In this document: positions 5,675 to 13,414 of the stretch, piece by piece
Layout: each line of letters begins with the position of its first letter
Numbering within the stretch: the first letter of the stretch is position 1
Assembly (NCBI GenBank): GCA_003248845.1
Contig: QFPD01000008.1
Span: 1-16,556 of the forward strand
Length of the DNA stretch: 16,556 nucleotides
Direction: 5' to 3'
DNA from: Microbacterium sp.
GTDB lineage: Bacteria > Actinomycetota > Actinomycetes > Actinomycetales > Microbacteriaceae
Program-made: the position numbers and the translations under genes
Notes under the pieces: model-generated
What the model was told of the DNA's origin: nothing
Database searches by the model: none
Seen by the model: the letters and a program-made list of their open reading frames with translations, nothing else

Positions 5675-7736
5675 CGACGTGCGACTGCTGACGTCCGCTC
5701 AGCTCCTCGAGAAGGTCGTCACCGAGACGCGCCTCTTCGAACGGGGCATCGATCTCAGCACGGTCGAGCATCTCGGTCATGCGCCGGCGACGCTGGCGCG
5801 TGATGAGCGTCACAACGGTGCCGCTGCGCCCCGCACGACCCGTGCGACCCGAGCGGTGCAGGTACGTCTTGTACTCGTCGGGGGCGTCGGCCTGAATCAC
5901 CAGGTCGATGTCGTCGACATGGATGCCGCGGGCCGCGACATCCGTCGCCACCAGCACATCCACCCGGCCCGACGTGAGCCGCTCGAGGTTGCGCGTGCGC
6001 TTGGCCTGGTTGAGGTCGCCGTGGAGAGCGACCGCCTTGATGCCGGCGTCGTCGAACTGCTCGGCGAGCATCTCGGCGTAAGCGCGGGTGCGGGCGAAGA
6101 CGAGCGTCTTGCCGTCGCGGTCGACGAGGTTCGTGAGGATCTCGGCCTTGTCGCGGTGGTCGATGACGAGCACGCGGTGGTCGATCGTGCCCGAATCCTG
6201 GTCCTCGCCGGCCACCTCGTAGACCGCGGGCTCGACGAGGAACTCGTCGACGAGCGCAGCGACCTCGCGGTCGAGCGTCGCCGAGAAGAGGAGCTTCTGC
6301 GCCTCGGCGGGGACGAGACGCAGCAGGCGCTGCATCGGCTCGAGGAACCCGAGCTCGGACATGTGGTCGGCCTCGTCGAGCACGACGATGCGGATCTCGG
6401 AGAGGTCGAGCTTGCCCTGGTTCTGCAGGTCTTCGATGCGCCCCGGCGTGCCGATGACGATGTCGACGCCCTTCTTCAGCGCGCCCACCTGGCGCGCCTG
6501 CGGCACACCGCCGTACACCTGGGTCGTGAACAGGCCGACGCTCCGCGCGATCGGCTGGATCGTGCGATCGATCTGCAGCGCGAGCTCGCGCGTGGGGGCG
6601 AGGATCAGTGCCTTCGGGCTGCGGCCGAACTCGCGGCGCTTGCCGGCCTGGCTGCGCAGGATCGACTCGACCAGCGGCGCGCCGAACGCGATCGTCTTGC
6701 CCGAGCCGGTGCGGCCGCGAGCGAGCACATCCTTGCCCTCGAGGATCGGAGCGATCGTCGCGGCCTGGATCGGGAACGGGGATGCCGCGCCGAGGTCGAC
6801 CAGCGTCCGCACGATGTTGTCGCCGAGGCCGAGCTGACCGAACGTCGCATCGGCGACCTCTTCGGCCTGGATGGCCTCTGCCTGCAGCTTCTCATGCACC
6901 GTGTCGGCGTGCTCTTCGAAAGCCTTGCGCTTCGCGGCATCCTTCGCGTCAGCGTGCCAATCGGAGCGATTGCCGCCGTATGCGGGCCGATCGCGCCGTT
7001 CCGGGCACGAATCGAAGGAGTTGCGCACAGGGCGGTCCCCCGCCCCACGACGCGGGCGGTCGTGGAACGACGGAGCCGGACGGTCATCGCGACGCGGGCG
7101 GTCGTCACGGAACGACGGGCGCGCGTCACCGAAGGTGCGGCGGTCATCGCGCGGCTGGCGCTCGCCGCGGGGACGATCGTCGAACGAACGCCGCGGACGG
7201 TCATCGCGCGGCTGGCGGTCATCGTACGACCGGGCTGGGCGGTCCTCGAAAGCGCGGGCAGGGCGATCGTACCCACGGGCGGAACGGTCATAACTCCTTC
7301 GATCCCCGCCGTTCTGACCGGATTCGCGCCGATTCGGGCGCTCCGAGCCCGAATCGAAGGAGTTCTGCACACGCCGGTCGCCGTGACCACGCTCGTCGCG
7401 GCGCGGACGGTCGCCGAATCCCCGGTCGCGGCGCTCGTCGCGGGCCGGACGCGCGTCGCGATCATCGCGACCGGCGGCGTGCGAACGGATGCCGCGGGCC
7501 TCGTCGCGGCCGGCGCGCTCCTGCGCGTTCCAGCGCTGCTTCTTCACGGGAGCGCCGGTGCCGTTCTCCGGCTCCGGGCGGTACCCGCGGTGGCTCGGGC
7601 TCTTGGACCCGGGCTTGCCGGCGGACGACTGGCCGGGACGGCGCTTCGCATCCTGGTAGGAGGTCTTCTTCGCGCCGTAGCGCGGTTCGAAACTCTGCGC
7701 GCGGCTTCCGCCGGCGGGCTTCTTGTTCTTGGGCAT
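5667..7736 (-). CDS. DEAD-box ATP-dependent RNA helicase with Arg/Asp-rich N-terminal tail
   Basis: This 689-residue protein should unwind RNA duplexes in ribosome assembly, mRNA decay or cold adaptation. The helicase core spans about 297-645: Q motif PFPIQA (320-325), Walker A GRTGSGKT (341-348), PTRELA (381-386), TPGR (430-433), DEAD (454-457), SAT (485-487), ARGIHV (602-607) and HRSGRTGRAG (627-636). Walker A starts with Gly and motif V has His where Ala and Asp are more usual. Residues 1-260 are low-complexity and dominated by R, D, P, S and G, with repeats such as SFDDRPR, RQPRDDR and NSFDS; this is a disordered RNA-binding-type tail placed at the N-terminus. I chose the ATG at 7736 because AGAAGGA precedes it by 6 nt. 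The gene is divergent from the DUF998-like gene, with a long leader containing a hairpin. Confidence 0.95.
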   Translation of the reverse strand: MPKNKKPAGGSRAQSFEPRYGAKKTSYQDAKRRPGQSSAGKPGSKSPSHRGYRPEPENGTGAPVKKQRWNAQERAGRDEARGIRSHAAGRDDRDARPARDERRDRGFGDRPRRDERGHGDRRVQNSFDSGSERPNRRESGQNGGDRRSYDRSARGYDRPARAFEDRPARSYDDRQPRDDRPRRSFDDRPRGERQPRDDRRTFGDARPSFRDDRPRRDDRPAPSFHDRPRRGAGDRPVRNSFDSCPERRDRPAYGGNRSDWHADAKDAAKRKAFEEHADTVHEKLQAEAIQAEEVADATFGQLGLGDNIVRTLVDLGAASPFPIQAATIAPILEGKDVLARGRTGSGKTIAFGAPLVESILRSQAGKRREFGRSPKALILAPTRELALQIDRTIQPIARSVGLFTTQVYGGVPQARQVGALKKGVDIVIGTPGRIEDLQNQGKLDLSEIRIVVLDEADHMSELGFLEPMQRLLRLVPAEAQKLLFSATLDREVAALVDEFLVEPAVYEVAGEDQDSGTIDHRVLVIDHRDKAEILTNLVDRDGKTLVFARTRAYAEMLAEQFDDAGIKAVALHGDLNQAKRTRNLERLTSGRVDVLVATDVAARGIHVDDIDLVIQADAPDEYKTYLHRSGRTGRAGRSGTVVTLITRQRRRRMTEMLDRAEIDAPFEEARLGDDLLEELSGRQQSHVDR
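7141..7217 (-). repeat. In-frame coding repeats of the helicase tail
   Basis: The 20-base string at 7141-7160 recurs exactly at 7198-7217, 57 bp (19 codons) away. Both copies encode RQPRDDR on the minus strand, so the tail has grown at least partly by in-frame duplication. Looser repeats continue on both sides, from about 7000 to 7400, including two copies of an NSFDS-encoding stretch (near 7009-7023 and 7351-7365). Confidence 0.75.
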
Positions 7737-7779
7737 GGGGAATCCTTCTGGGTTGTCTCGCACGAGAACAGCGCCCGTC

Positions 7780-7800
7780 CGCGTTCCCGTGGGGAACGCG
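7780..7800 (-). promoter_or_regulatory. Perfect hairpin in the helicase 5' leader
   Basis: Arms CGCGTTCCC (7780-7788) and GGGAACGCG (7792-7800) pair perfectly over 9 bp with a 3-nt loop (gtg). The hairpin lies about 44-64 nt upstream of the helicase ATG. If transcription starts further upstream it would be a strong 5'-UTR stem-loop; as DNA it is also a GTTCCC/GGGAAC operator candidate. It is inside the 246-bp gap between divergent genes, and no strong -10/-35 pair for the helicase was found there. Confidence 0.6.
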
Positions 7801-7970
7801 ACGAGCTACCCGGACATCCGTCGGCCGGGGCCATTCAGTGATGGTTCATGCGCGCCGATCGGCGCTCACCATCGGCCCCTCTGACTCACAAACCCACCCG
7901 CGCAGCGCGCGGTGTCCGAAGCCGACCCGACTACTGTAGCCCGCGCGCCTGTGAAGCCGCCGCACCGCTC

Positions 7971-7983
7971 TACACTGACGCCA
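7971..7983 (+). promoter_or_regulatory. -10 element consistent with a leaderless transcript
   Basis: TACACT (7971-7976) lies exactly 6 nt before the ATG at 7983, with no Shine-Dalgarno between them. Transcription would then start at or next to the start codon. The -35 region is weak (CTGTGA, 7949-7954). Leaderless mRNAs are common in actinobacteria. Confidence 0.5.
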
Positions 7984-9056
7984 TGACCACACCGGGCGCC
8001 ATCGTCAGCGGCATCGACGCCACCCCCGACCAGCCGAGCCTGCGCGCCGAGTCCGAGGCAATTCTCGCGGCGATGATCTCCGGCGCCGCCGGTGCCGTCG
8101 TCGGCCTCCTGCTCGGGCTCGCGCAGGCGACGACCGCGCTCTGGGGAGAGTGGAGCTTCGCGGTCTGGGCCGCCGTCGCCGCCGCGGTCGCGGCAGCCGT
8201 GTGTTCTGCGGTCGGATACTGGCGTGCCCGCACCACGTCGAGCGAGCTGTGGCGCCGGCAGATCACGAGCCTGCGCTACGTGATCTCGACGGTGTCGGTC
8301 GTCATCGCGCACGTCGCCCTCGCGACGATCGCGACCCTCGCCGCCTATGCCGTCCTCGCGCGGTGCTTCATCGGCGTGCAGCTGAACGGGTTCTGGACGA
8401 CCGTCCTGCTCGCCGTCACGGCGGGGATCGCCGCGTGGCTGACGTACCTGTCGGCATCCCGCATCACGACGCAGCGCCTCACCAGCCTCCTCGTGAGCTT
8501 CATCGCGATCGGCACGATCGCCGCCATGCTCACGACGAGCGACCCGAAATGGTGGGAGTACCACTTCAGTCAGCTCGGCACGTTCGACGATCTGTCGAGC
8601 TTCCTGTTCAACGGCACGCTCATCGCGGGCGGTCTGCTCGTCACGACCTTCACGCTCTACGTCGGCCACGACCTGCGGGGCATCGGCGAGTCGTCGCGCG
8701 GCACACGGATCGTCACCACCGCCCTCGCGATCATGGGCATCATGCTCGCGTGCGTCGGGATCTTCCCCGTCGACGTGAACATGCTGCTGCACAACCTGTC
8801 GGCATCCGGCATGGCGCTGATGTTCCTCGTGCTGCTCATCGGCGGCCCGTGGATCGTGCGGCGGATGCCGCGGGCGTACTTCCTCTCGGCGTGGGCGTTC
8901 CTCGCCGCGCTCGTCGCGTCGATCGTCCTGTTCGCCGTCGGCTACTTCGGGTTGACCGCGTTCGAGATCATCGTCTTCGCGCTGATCTTCGGCTGGCTTG
9001 CGGTCTTCATCCGCTTCATGGGGGTCGCCGACCAGCCCGAGCCGCTGCAGGGCTGA
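7983..9056 (+). CDS. Polytopic membrane protein, DUF998-like
   Basis: This 357-residue integral membrane protein has a ~27-residue hydrophilic N-terminus and about ten hydrophobic segments (around 28-48, 58-80, 98-125, 133-157, 166-184, 206-228, 243-263, 273-293, 299-320 and 323-346). The segment YHFSQLGTFDDLSSFLFNG (193-211), followed by a membrane span, and a later GIFPVDVNMLLHNLSASG resemble DUF998-family proteins, which have a characteristic FSxLG loop and a conserved His. No catalytic motif is evident and the function is unknown. The ATG at 7983 was chosen because of the 6-nt spacing from a -10 element. The stop is separated by a single base from the stop of the permease remnant on the other strand, with no terminator between them. 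Confidence 0.72.
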   Translation: MTTPGAIVSGIDATPDQPSLRAESEAILAAMISGAAGAVVGLLLGLAQATTALWGEWSFAVWAAVAAAVAAAVCSAVGYWRARTTSSELWRRQITSLRYVISTVSVVIAHVALATIATLAAYAVLARCFIGVQLNGFWTTVLLAVTAGIAAWLTYLSASRITTQRLTSLLVSFIAIGTIAAMLTTSDPKWWEYHFSQLGTFDDLSSFLFNGTLIAGGLLVTTFTLYVGHDLRGIGESSRGTRIVTTALAIMGIMLACVGIFPVDVNMLLHNLSASGMALMFLVLLIGGPWIVRRMPRAYFLSAWAFLAALVASIVLFAVGYFGLTAFEIIVFALIFGWLAVFIRFMGVADQPEPLQG

Positions 9057-9057
9057 G

Positions 9058-9905
9058 TCAGAGCACCGGCAGCGTGCCGGTGTACCCCTCGCGCTCCCGC
9101 GCCGCCTGCTGGATGCGCGGGCGGTACGCGAACCACCCGATGATGAGGAGCGGTACGAGGACGACGGTGGATGCCAATACCCATCTACCCGTCTCGGAGA
9201 ACCCCATCGTGACGAGGACGAACGCGAGGAACGCGAGCGTCAGGTACGACGTGAACGGAGCCCCGAACAGTCGGAACGATGGCCGCTCCGCGAGCCCCTT
9301 CTTCGCCCACCGCTGCAGCTTGATCTGGCAGAGGATGATCGTCGCCCACCCGCCGATGATTCCCAGCGCCGAGACCTCGAGGACGATCTCGAACGCCTGC
9401 GAGGGGAAGAGGGCGTTGAGCCCGACGCCGCAGAGCGTGATGACGGCGGTGAGCAGGATGCCGCCGTATGGCACGCCCGTCCGGCTCATGACCTCCGTGA
9501 AGCGCGGGGCCGAGCCGTTGACGGCCATCGAGCGCAGGATGCGTCCCGTCGAGTACAGACCCGCGTTGAGGGAGGAGAGCGCGGCCGTCAGCACGACGAA
9601 GTTCATGATGGATGCCGAGATCGCGCCCGCTTCGGGCGAGCCGATGTGGGAGAAGAACGTCACGAAGGGCGACTCACCCGCCTTGTAGAGCGTGTAGGGC
9701 AGCAGGAGAGGAAGTACAGCCAGCCCGCGGTGTATGCCATCTTCTCGCCGTAGAACTCGCGCGCGTACGACACGAACGATCCCGACGAGGGGCGGTGCAG
9801 GACGAGCTCGCCGAGCGCCCGGAGGATCAGGAACGCGAAGAACCCGCAGACGAGGTAGACGAGCACGAGCGCCGGACCCGAGGCCTCACGGTACTCCTGC
9901 CGGCG
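9058..9905 (-). pseudogene. Decayed amino-acid permease, APC/AAT family
   Basis: Two pieces of one amino-acid/proton symporter (CycA/AnsP/GABA-permease type) survive. The upstream piece (about 9905-9708) holds [20 protein letters not shown], then [19 protein letters not shown] and GWLYFL, i.e. the region from transmembrane helix 2 onward. At about 9705-9710 the reading frame changes and the sequence jumps to [19 protein letters not shown] and the normal C-terminal helices (SSLNAGLYSTGRIL onward). Roughly 200 residues of the family middle are missing, and the first ~45 residues, including the GTGLFLG substrate-binding loop, are absent; an in-frame stop (9906-9908) lies just upstream. The gene cannot make a working transporter. 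Whether the deletions are real or assembly errors is unresolved. Confidence 0.85.
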
Positions 9906-9953
9906 TTACAGTCGCACGACAATATGCGCCGACATGCGTCTGCGCTCCGGCGC

Positions 9954-12900
9954 TCAGCCCTCGTGCTGCTCGCGCAGGGCGCGCCGCGGGTGCAGCTCCG
10001 CCTCCGGGGTGGATGCCGAGGCCCCCGTCGCACCCTCGGCGCCCTCCCGCCGCGCGTGCCGGCGCTCGCGGGCACCCTCGACGAGGTTGTACAGCGTCGG
10101 GAGGACGAGCAGGGTGAGCACCGTCGACGAGATGAGACCGCCGATCACGACGATGGCGAGCGGCTGGGAGATGAATCCGCCGTGCCCCGTGATTCCGAGC
10201 GCCATCGGCGTGAGGGCGAAGATCGTCGCGAGCGCGGTCATGAGGATCGGCCGGAGGCGTCGCGAGCCGCCGGCGACGACGGCGTCGTGCGCCGACAGCC
10301 CCTTCTCGCGGTACTGGTTCACGAGGTCGACGAGCACGATCGCGTTCGTCACGACGATGCCGATGAGCATGAGGACGCCGATGAGCGAAGCCACTCCGAG
10401 CGGCACGCCCGTCGCGATCTGCAGCAGGATCGCGCCCGTCGCCGCGAACGGCACGGAGACGAGCAGGAGCAGGGGCTGGCGGAGCGACTTGAACGTCGCG
10501 ACCATCACGATGTACACGATGAGGATCGCGGCGAGCATCGCGAGGCCGAGCTGGCCGAAGGCATCCTGCTGCTGCGTGAGCACTCCCCCCACCTTCGCGT
10601 CTGCAGCTGTGGGAAGGTCGACGTCTTTCAGCACCGCGGTGACCGTGGCCGAGGCGGCGGTGAGGTTGTCGGTCGACGGGGTCACCGTCACCGTCGACGT
10701 GCGCTGTCCGCGCTGCGTCGTGATGGAGGTCGGGCCCTGGCTCTCGGCGACGGTGGCGACCTGGTCGAGGGTGAGGGGACCGGCCGCCGTCGGGATCTGC
10801 AGCGCCTTCAGCTCGTCGATCGTCGCCGGCACGGAGGCGGCCTGCAGGTAGACCGTGACGGCGGTGCCGTCGAGCTCGACCGTGCCGATCTGGCGCGGCT
10901 GCATGGTGTTCGCCACCAGAGCCCCGACCGTCACCTCGGAGAGGCCGAGGGAGGCAGCCTTGGCCCGGTCGACCGTGACGGCGACGTACGGGAGGGAGGC
11001 GGCGAGGTTCGACGTGACCTGCCCGATGCCGTCCTTGCCGTCGAGCGCTGTCATGACCGCGTCCGTCGCTGTCTGCAGGGTGTCGGCCGAGGGCGCCGTG
11101 ACGTCGATCTCGACGTTGCTCGAGGCGAACCCGCCCTGTCCGGCCGAGACCGTGATGTCGCCGACGCCGTCAAGAGCGCCGGTCGCGTCCTCCACCTCCT
11201 GGCGCACCTTCTCCTGGTCCGCCGAGGTCTCGGTCGTGATGGAGTAGGTGATGCCCGACGACCCGCCGGCGAACGCGTCGCGCACGGCCGAGCCGGTCGA
11301 GCCGATCGAGGTCTGCACGGTCTTGACGCCGTCGACCCCCAGGATCGCCTGCTCGACCTTCTGCGCGGCGCTGTCCTCGGCATCCAACGACGCGCCCGGG
11401 TCGAGCTTCTGCGACACCGTGAAGGTGTTCTGGCCGCTGTCGCCGAGGAAGTTCGTCTTCATGAAAGGCGCGGCGGCGAGGGTCCCGCCGAGGATGAGCA
11501 CGGCGACGAGCAGCGTCACCCAGGAGTGCGTGAGCGTCCAGGACAGGATCGGAAGGTAGGACTTCTGCAGCCGCGAGGGCGGTGCGGCCGGGTCCTCGGG
11601 GTCGATCGGGTTTCCCGCCGCATCGCGCGCTTCGGTACCGGGCTTGAGGAACCAGTACGCCAGCACCGGCACGATCGTGAGGGCGACGAACAGCGAAGCC
11701 GTCATCGCGATCGTGACGGTGAGCGCGAACGGCCGGAAGAGCTCACCGGTCGTATCGCCCACGAACGCGATCGGAAGGAAGACGGCGACGGTCGTGATGG
11801 TGGATGCCGTGATGGCGGCGGCCACTTCGCGCACCGCGAGCCGGATCGCGTCGCCCTTGTCCGCGTCGCCGACGTAGTGGCGCTTGATGTTCTCGATGAC
11901 GACGATCGAGTCGTCGACGACGCGCCCGATCGCGATCGTGAGGGCGCCGAGAGTGAGGATGTTGAGCGAATACCCGAAGGCCTGGATGCCGACGAACGTG
12001 ATGAGCACGCTCGTCGGGATCGAGATCGCAGCGACGAGCGTCGAACGCACCGAGAGCAGGAAGACGAAGATCACGAGCACGGCGAAGACGAGTCCGAGCA
12101 GACCCTCCTGCGCGAGCGACTCGATCGACTGCTCGATGAACGGAGCCTGATCGAAGACGACGGTGAACCGGGCGCCGCTGCCGATGTCGTCCTGGAGTTT
12201 CGGCAGGAGCGCCGTGACGGCGCGGGACACGTCGACGGTGTTCGCCGCGGGCAGCTTCGTGATCGAGAGGGTGAGGGCGCTCTCTCCGTTCACGCGGGAG
12301 ATCGATGTCACCGGGTCCTTCGCGAGGGCGACCGCGGCGACGTCGCCGATCGTCGTCGCACCGGCCTCGAGCTGGGCGGCGCTCGAGGGCACGAGCGGCA
12401 GGCCGGCGATCTCGTCGACCGAGGTGAGCTTCGCCCCCGTCTGCACGGTGAGGCTCTGGTCGCCCTCGGTGACCGACCCGCCCGGGAAGAGCACACCGTT
12501 CTGGTCCAACGCGTCGGTGATCGCCGTCTGGGTAAAGCCGGCGGCGGCGAGCTTCGCCTGGTCGGGCGTGATCGTCACGCGCTGTCCCTGGCCGCCGATG
12601 ATGGATGCCGAGGCCACGCCCTTCACGTCCTCGAGGTCGGGGACGACGCTGGCCTCGAGCTGCGACTGGATCTTGTCGACGTCGTCGTACCCCGTGACAG
12701 CGAGGGAGATCACCGGCAGATCGTCGATAGAGAACGAGACGACGTTCGGCTCGACGCCGTCCGGCAGCGACGACTTGATGCGATTGATGGCCTGCAGGAT
12801 CTTCTGCTCGGCGGTCGCGAGGTCGGTGCCGTAAGTGAAGGAGGCCTGGATGATCGAGGCGTTCGTCGTCGACGTCGCCGTCGTCGACTCGAGCCCCGCG

Positions 12901-13124
12901 ATGCCCTGGATCGCGGTCTCGATCGGTGTCGACACGTCGTTGTTCACGACCTCGGGCGAGGCGCCGGGATACGTCGTGACGACCGAGAGCTGCGGGAACT
13001 CGATCGACGGGATCAACTCCTGCTTGAGGTTCGTGAGGGCGAGCCCTCCGAAGATCGCGGCCACGATCGTGATCAGCGCGATGAGCGCGCGGTTCTTCAG
13101 GCTCAGGACGGCGAGGTTCGACAC
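9954..13124 (-). CDS. RND-family efflux transporter permease, HAE1/AcrB-like
   Basis: This 1056-residue proton-driven transporter has the AcrB-like duplicated architecture. It has helix 1 near residues 13-31, a large external domain (about 32-338), helices from 339 to about 493 and a cytosolic linker (494-525). The second helix, the second external domain and five C-terminal helices then follow. The proton-relay pair is present in VVDDSIVVIEN (Asp404 and Asp405), and the family's GASPEVV and DAA/DDV-type porter motifs are recognisable. I chose the GTG at 13124 (SNLAVLSLKNRALI) because AAAGG lies 6 nt upstream; an upstream ATG at 13193 would add 23 non-family residues and place the operator inside the gene. 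No adaptor or outer-membrane partner is encoded nearby. The C-terminal tail is Glu/Ala/Arg-rich and likely cytosolic. The substrate is unknown. Confidence 0.92.
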   Translation of the reverse strand: MSNLAVLSLKNRALIALITIVAAIFGGLALTNLKQELIPSIEFPQLSVVTTYPGASPEVVNNDVSTPIETAIQGIAGLESTTATSTTNASIIQASFTYGTDLATAEQKILQAINRIKSSLPDGVEPNVVSFSIDDLPVISLAVTGYDDVDKIQSQLEASVVPDLEDVKGVASASIIGGQGQRVTITPDQAKLAAAGFTQTAITDALDQNGVLFPGGSVTEGDQSLTVQTGAKLTSVDEIAGLPLVPSSAAQLEAGATTIGDVAAVALAKDPVTSISRVNGESALTLSITKLPAANTVDVSRAVTALLPKLQDDIGSGARFTVVFDQAPFIEQSIESLAQEGLLGLVFAVLVIFVFLLSVRSTLVAAISIPTSVLITFVGIQAFGYSLNILTLGALTIAIGRVVDDSIVVIENIKRHYVGDADKGDAIRLAVREVAAAITASTITTVAVFLPIAFVGDTTGELFRPFALTVTIAMTASLFVALTIVPVLAYWFLKPGTEARDAAGNPIDPEDPAAPPSRLQKSYLPILSWTLTHSWVTLLVAVLILGGTLAAAPFMKTNFLGDSGQNTFTVSQKLDPGASLDAEDSAAQKVEQAILGVDGVKTVQTSIGSTGSAVRDAFAGGSSGITYSITTETSADQEKVRQEVEDATGALDGVGDITVSAGQGGFASSNVEIDVTAPSADTLQTATDAVMTALDGKDGIGQVTSNLAASLPYVAVTVDRAKAASLGLSEVTVGALVANTMQPRQIGTVELDGTAVTVYLQAASVPATIDELKALQIPTAAGPLTLDQVATVAESQGPTSITTQRGQRTSTVTVTPSTDNLTAASATVTAVLKDVDLPTAADAKVGGVLTQQQDAFGQLGLAMLAAILIVYIVMVATFKSLRQPLLLLVSVPFAATGAILLQIATGVPLGVASLIGVLMLIGIVVTNAIVLVDLVNQYREKGLSAHDAVVAGGSRRLRPILMTALATIFALTPMALGITGHGGFISQPLAIVVIGGLISSTVLTLLVLPTLYNLVEGARERRHARREGAEGATGASASTPEAELHPRRALREQHEG

Positions 13125-13152
13125 GGAGGACCTTTGCGGAAGGAAGCGGTTC

Positions 13153-13170
13153 CGATACACGGATGTATCG
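13153..13170 (-). promoter_or_regulatory. 18-bp palindromic operator candidate upstream of the RND pump
   Basis: CGATACA-4 bp-TGTATCG forms perfect 7-bp arms around a 4-bp spacer, 28 bp upstream of the pump's start codon. Its size and position, and the AT-containing arms in a GC-rich background, fit a TetR- or MarR-type repressor site overlapping the promoter. No cognate regulator gene is adjacent, so the binding protein is unknown. Confidence 0.55.
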
Positions 13171-13209
13171 ACGCCATTCTCGCACGCGCACACGGGCAGT
13201 CGCCGTCAT

Positions 13210-13265
13210 CGGAATCGGAGAACGCCGCCGGATTCGGACGAGTCGGAGCGCGGCATCCGATTCCG
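13210..13265. repeat. 10-bp inverted repeat in the RND/lipoprotein intergenic region
   Basis: CGGAATCGGA (13210-13219) and TCCGATTCCG (13256-13265) are perfect reverse complements, 36 bp apart. Five GAATC/GATTC pentamers fall between 13212 and 13282. The rest of the 290-bp gap (13125-13414) contains the palindrome at 13153-13170 and the lipoprotein promoter elements; no gene was recognised in it. Confidence 0.55.
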
Positions 13266-13382
13266 GGGCGAATCTGCGATTCCGCTGCGGTGGCGAGGGA
13301 CGGGCTGCGGGTTTCCACGCACGCGCGGTGGGGCCGACCCGCGAACCGGGGTCCGCGCGGCCGGCGCGCTCCGGGATCTCTC

Positions 13383-13410
13383 TACCCTGGTCGCACCTGA
13401 CCGAAAGGAC
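13383..13410 (+). promoter_or_regulatory. Probable -10 element and Shine-Dalgarno of the lipoprotein gene
   Basis: TACCCT (13383-13388) is a plausible -10 box, giving a start near 13395. GAAAGGA (13403-13409) is a good ribosome-binding site 5 nt before the ATG at 13415. No convincing -35 was seen. Confidence 0.45.
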
Positions 13411-13414
13411 CCGC

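Noticed and set aside
7011..7364. A 12-bp string (aactccttcgat at 7292-7303) is the reverse complement of two others (7011-7022, 7353-7364), suggesting hairpins in the helicase message
   Set aside because: Each copy is explained by coding: two encode NSFDS and one encodes DRRSY in the repetitive tail. The long spacing makes a functional structure unlikely.
6957..7400. Possible CRISPR-like or satellite array because of many short repeats
   Set aside because: Repeats are irregular, in frame, and encode a biased protein tail; there are no constant repeats with unique spacers.
5679..7841. Plus-strand open frame of 720 codons opposite the helicase
   Set aside because: Low-complexity antisense of a gene with every DEAD-box motif; no ribosome-binding site or recognisable domain.
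13125..13193. Upstream ATG at 13193 as the RND pump start
   Set aside because: The added 23 residues are not pump-like and would put the palindromic operator candidate inside the gene. The GTG at 13124 has AAAGG 6 nt upstream and gives the usual N-terminus.
9612..13400. Very long plus-strand open frame (1262 codons) opposite the RND pump
   Set aside because: The translation is almost entirely Arg, Asp, Glu, Gly and His with no hydrophobic core or motif. It is the antisense shadow of a well-supported AcrB-like gene in GC-rich DNA.
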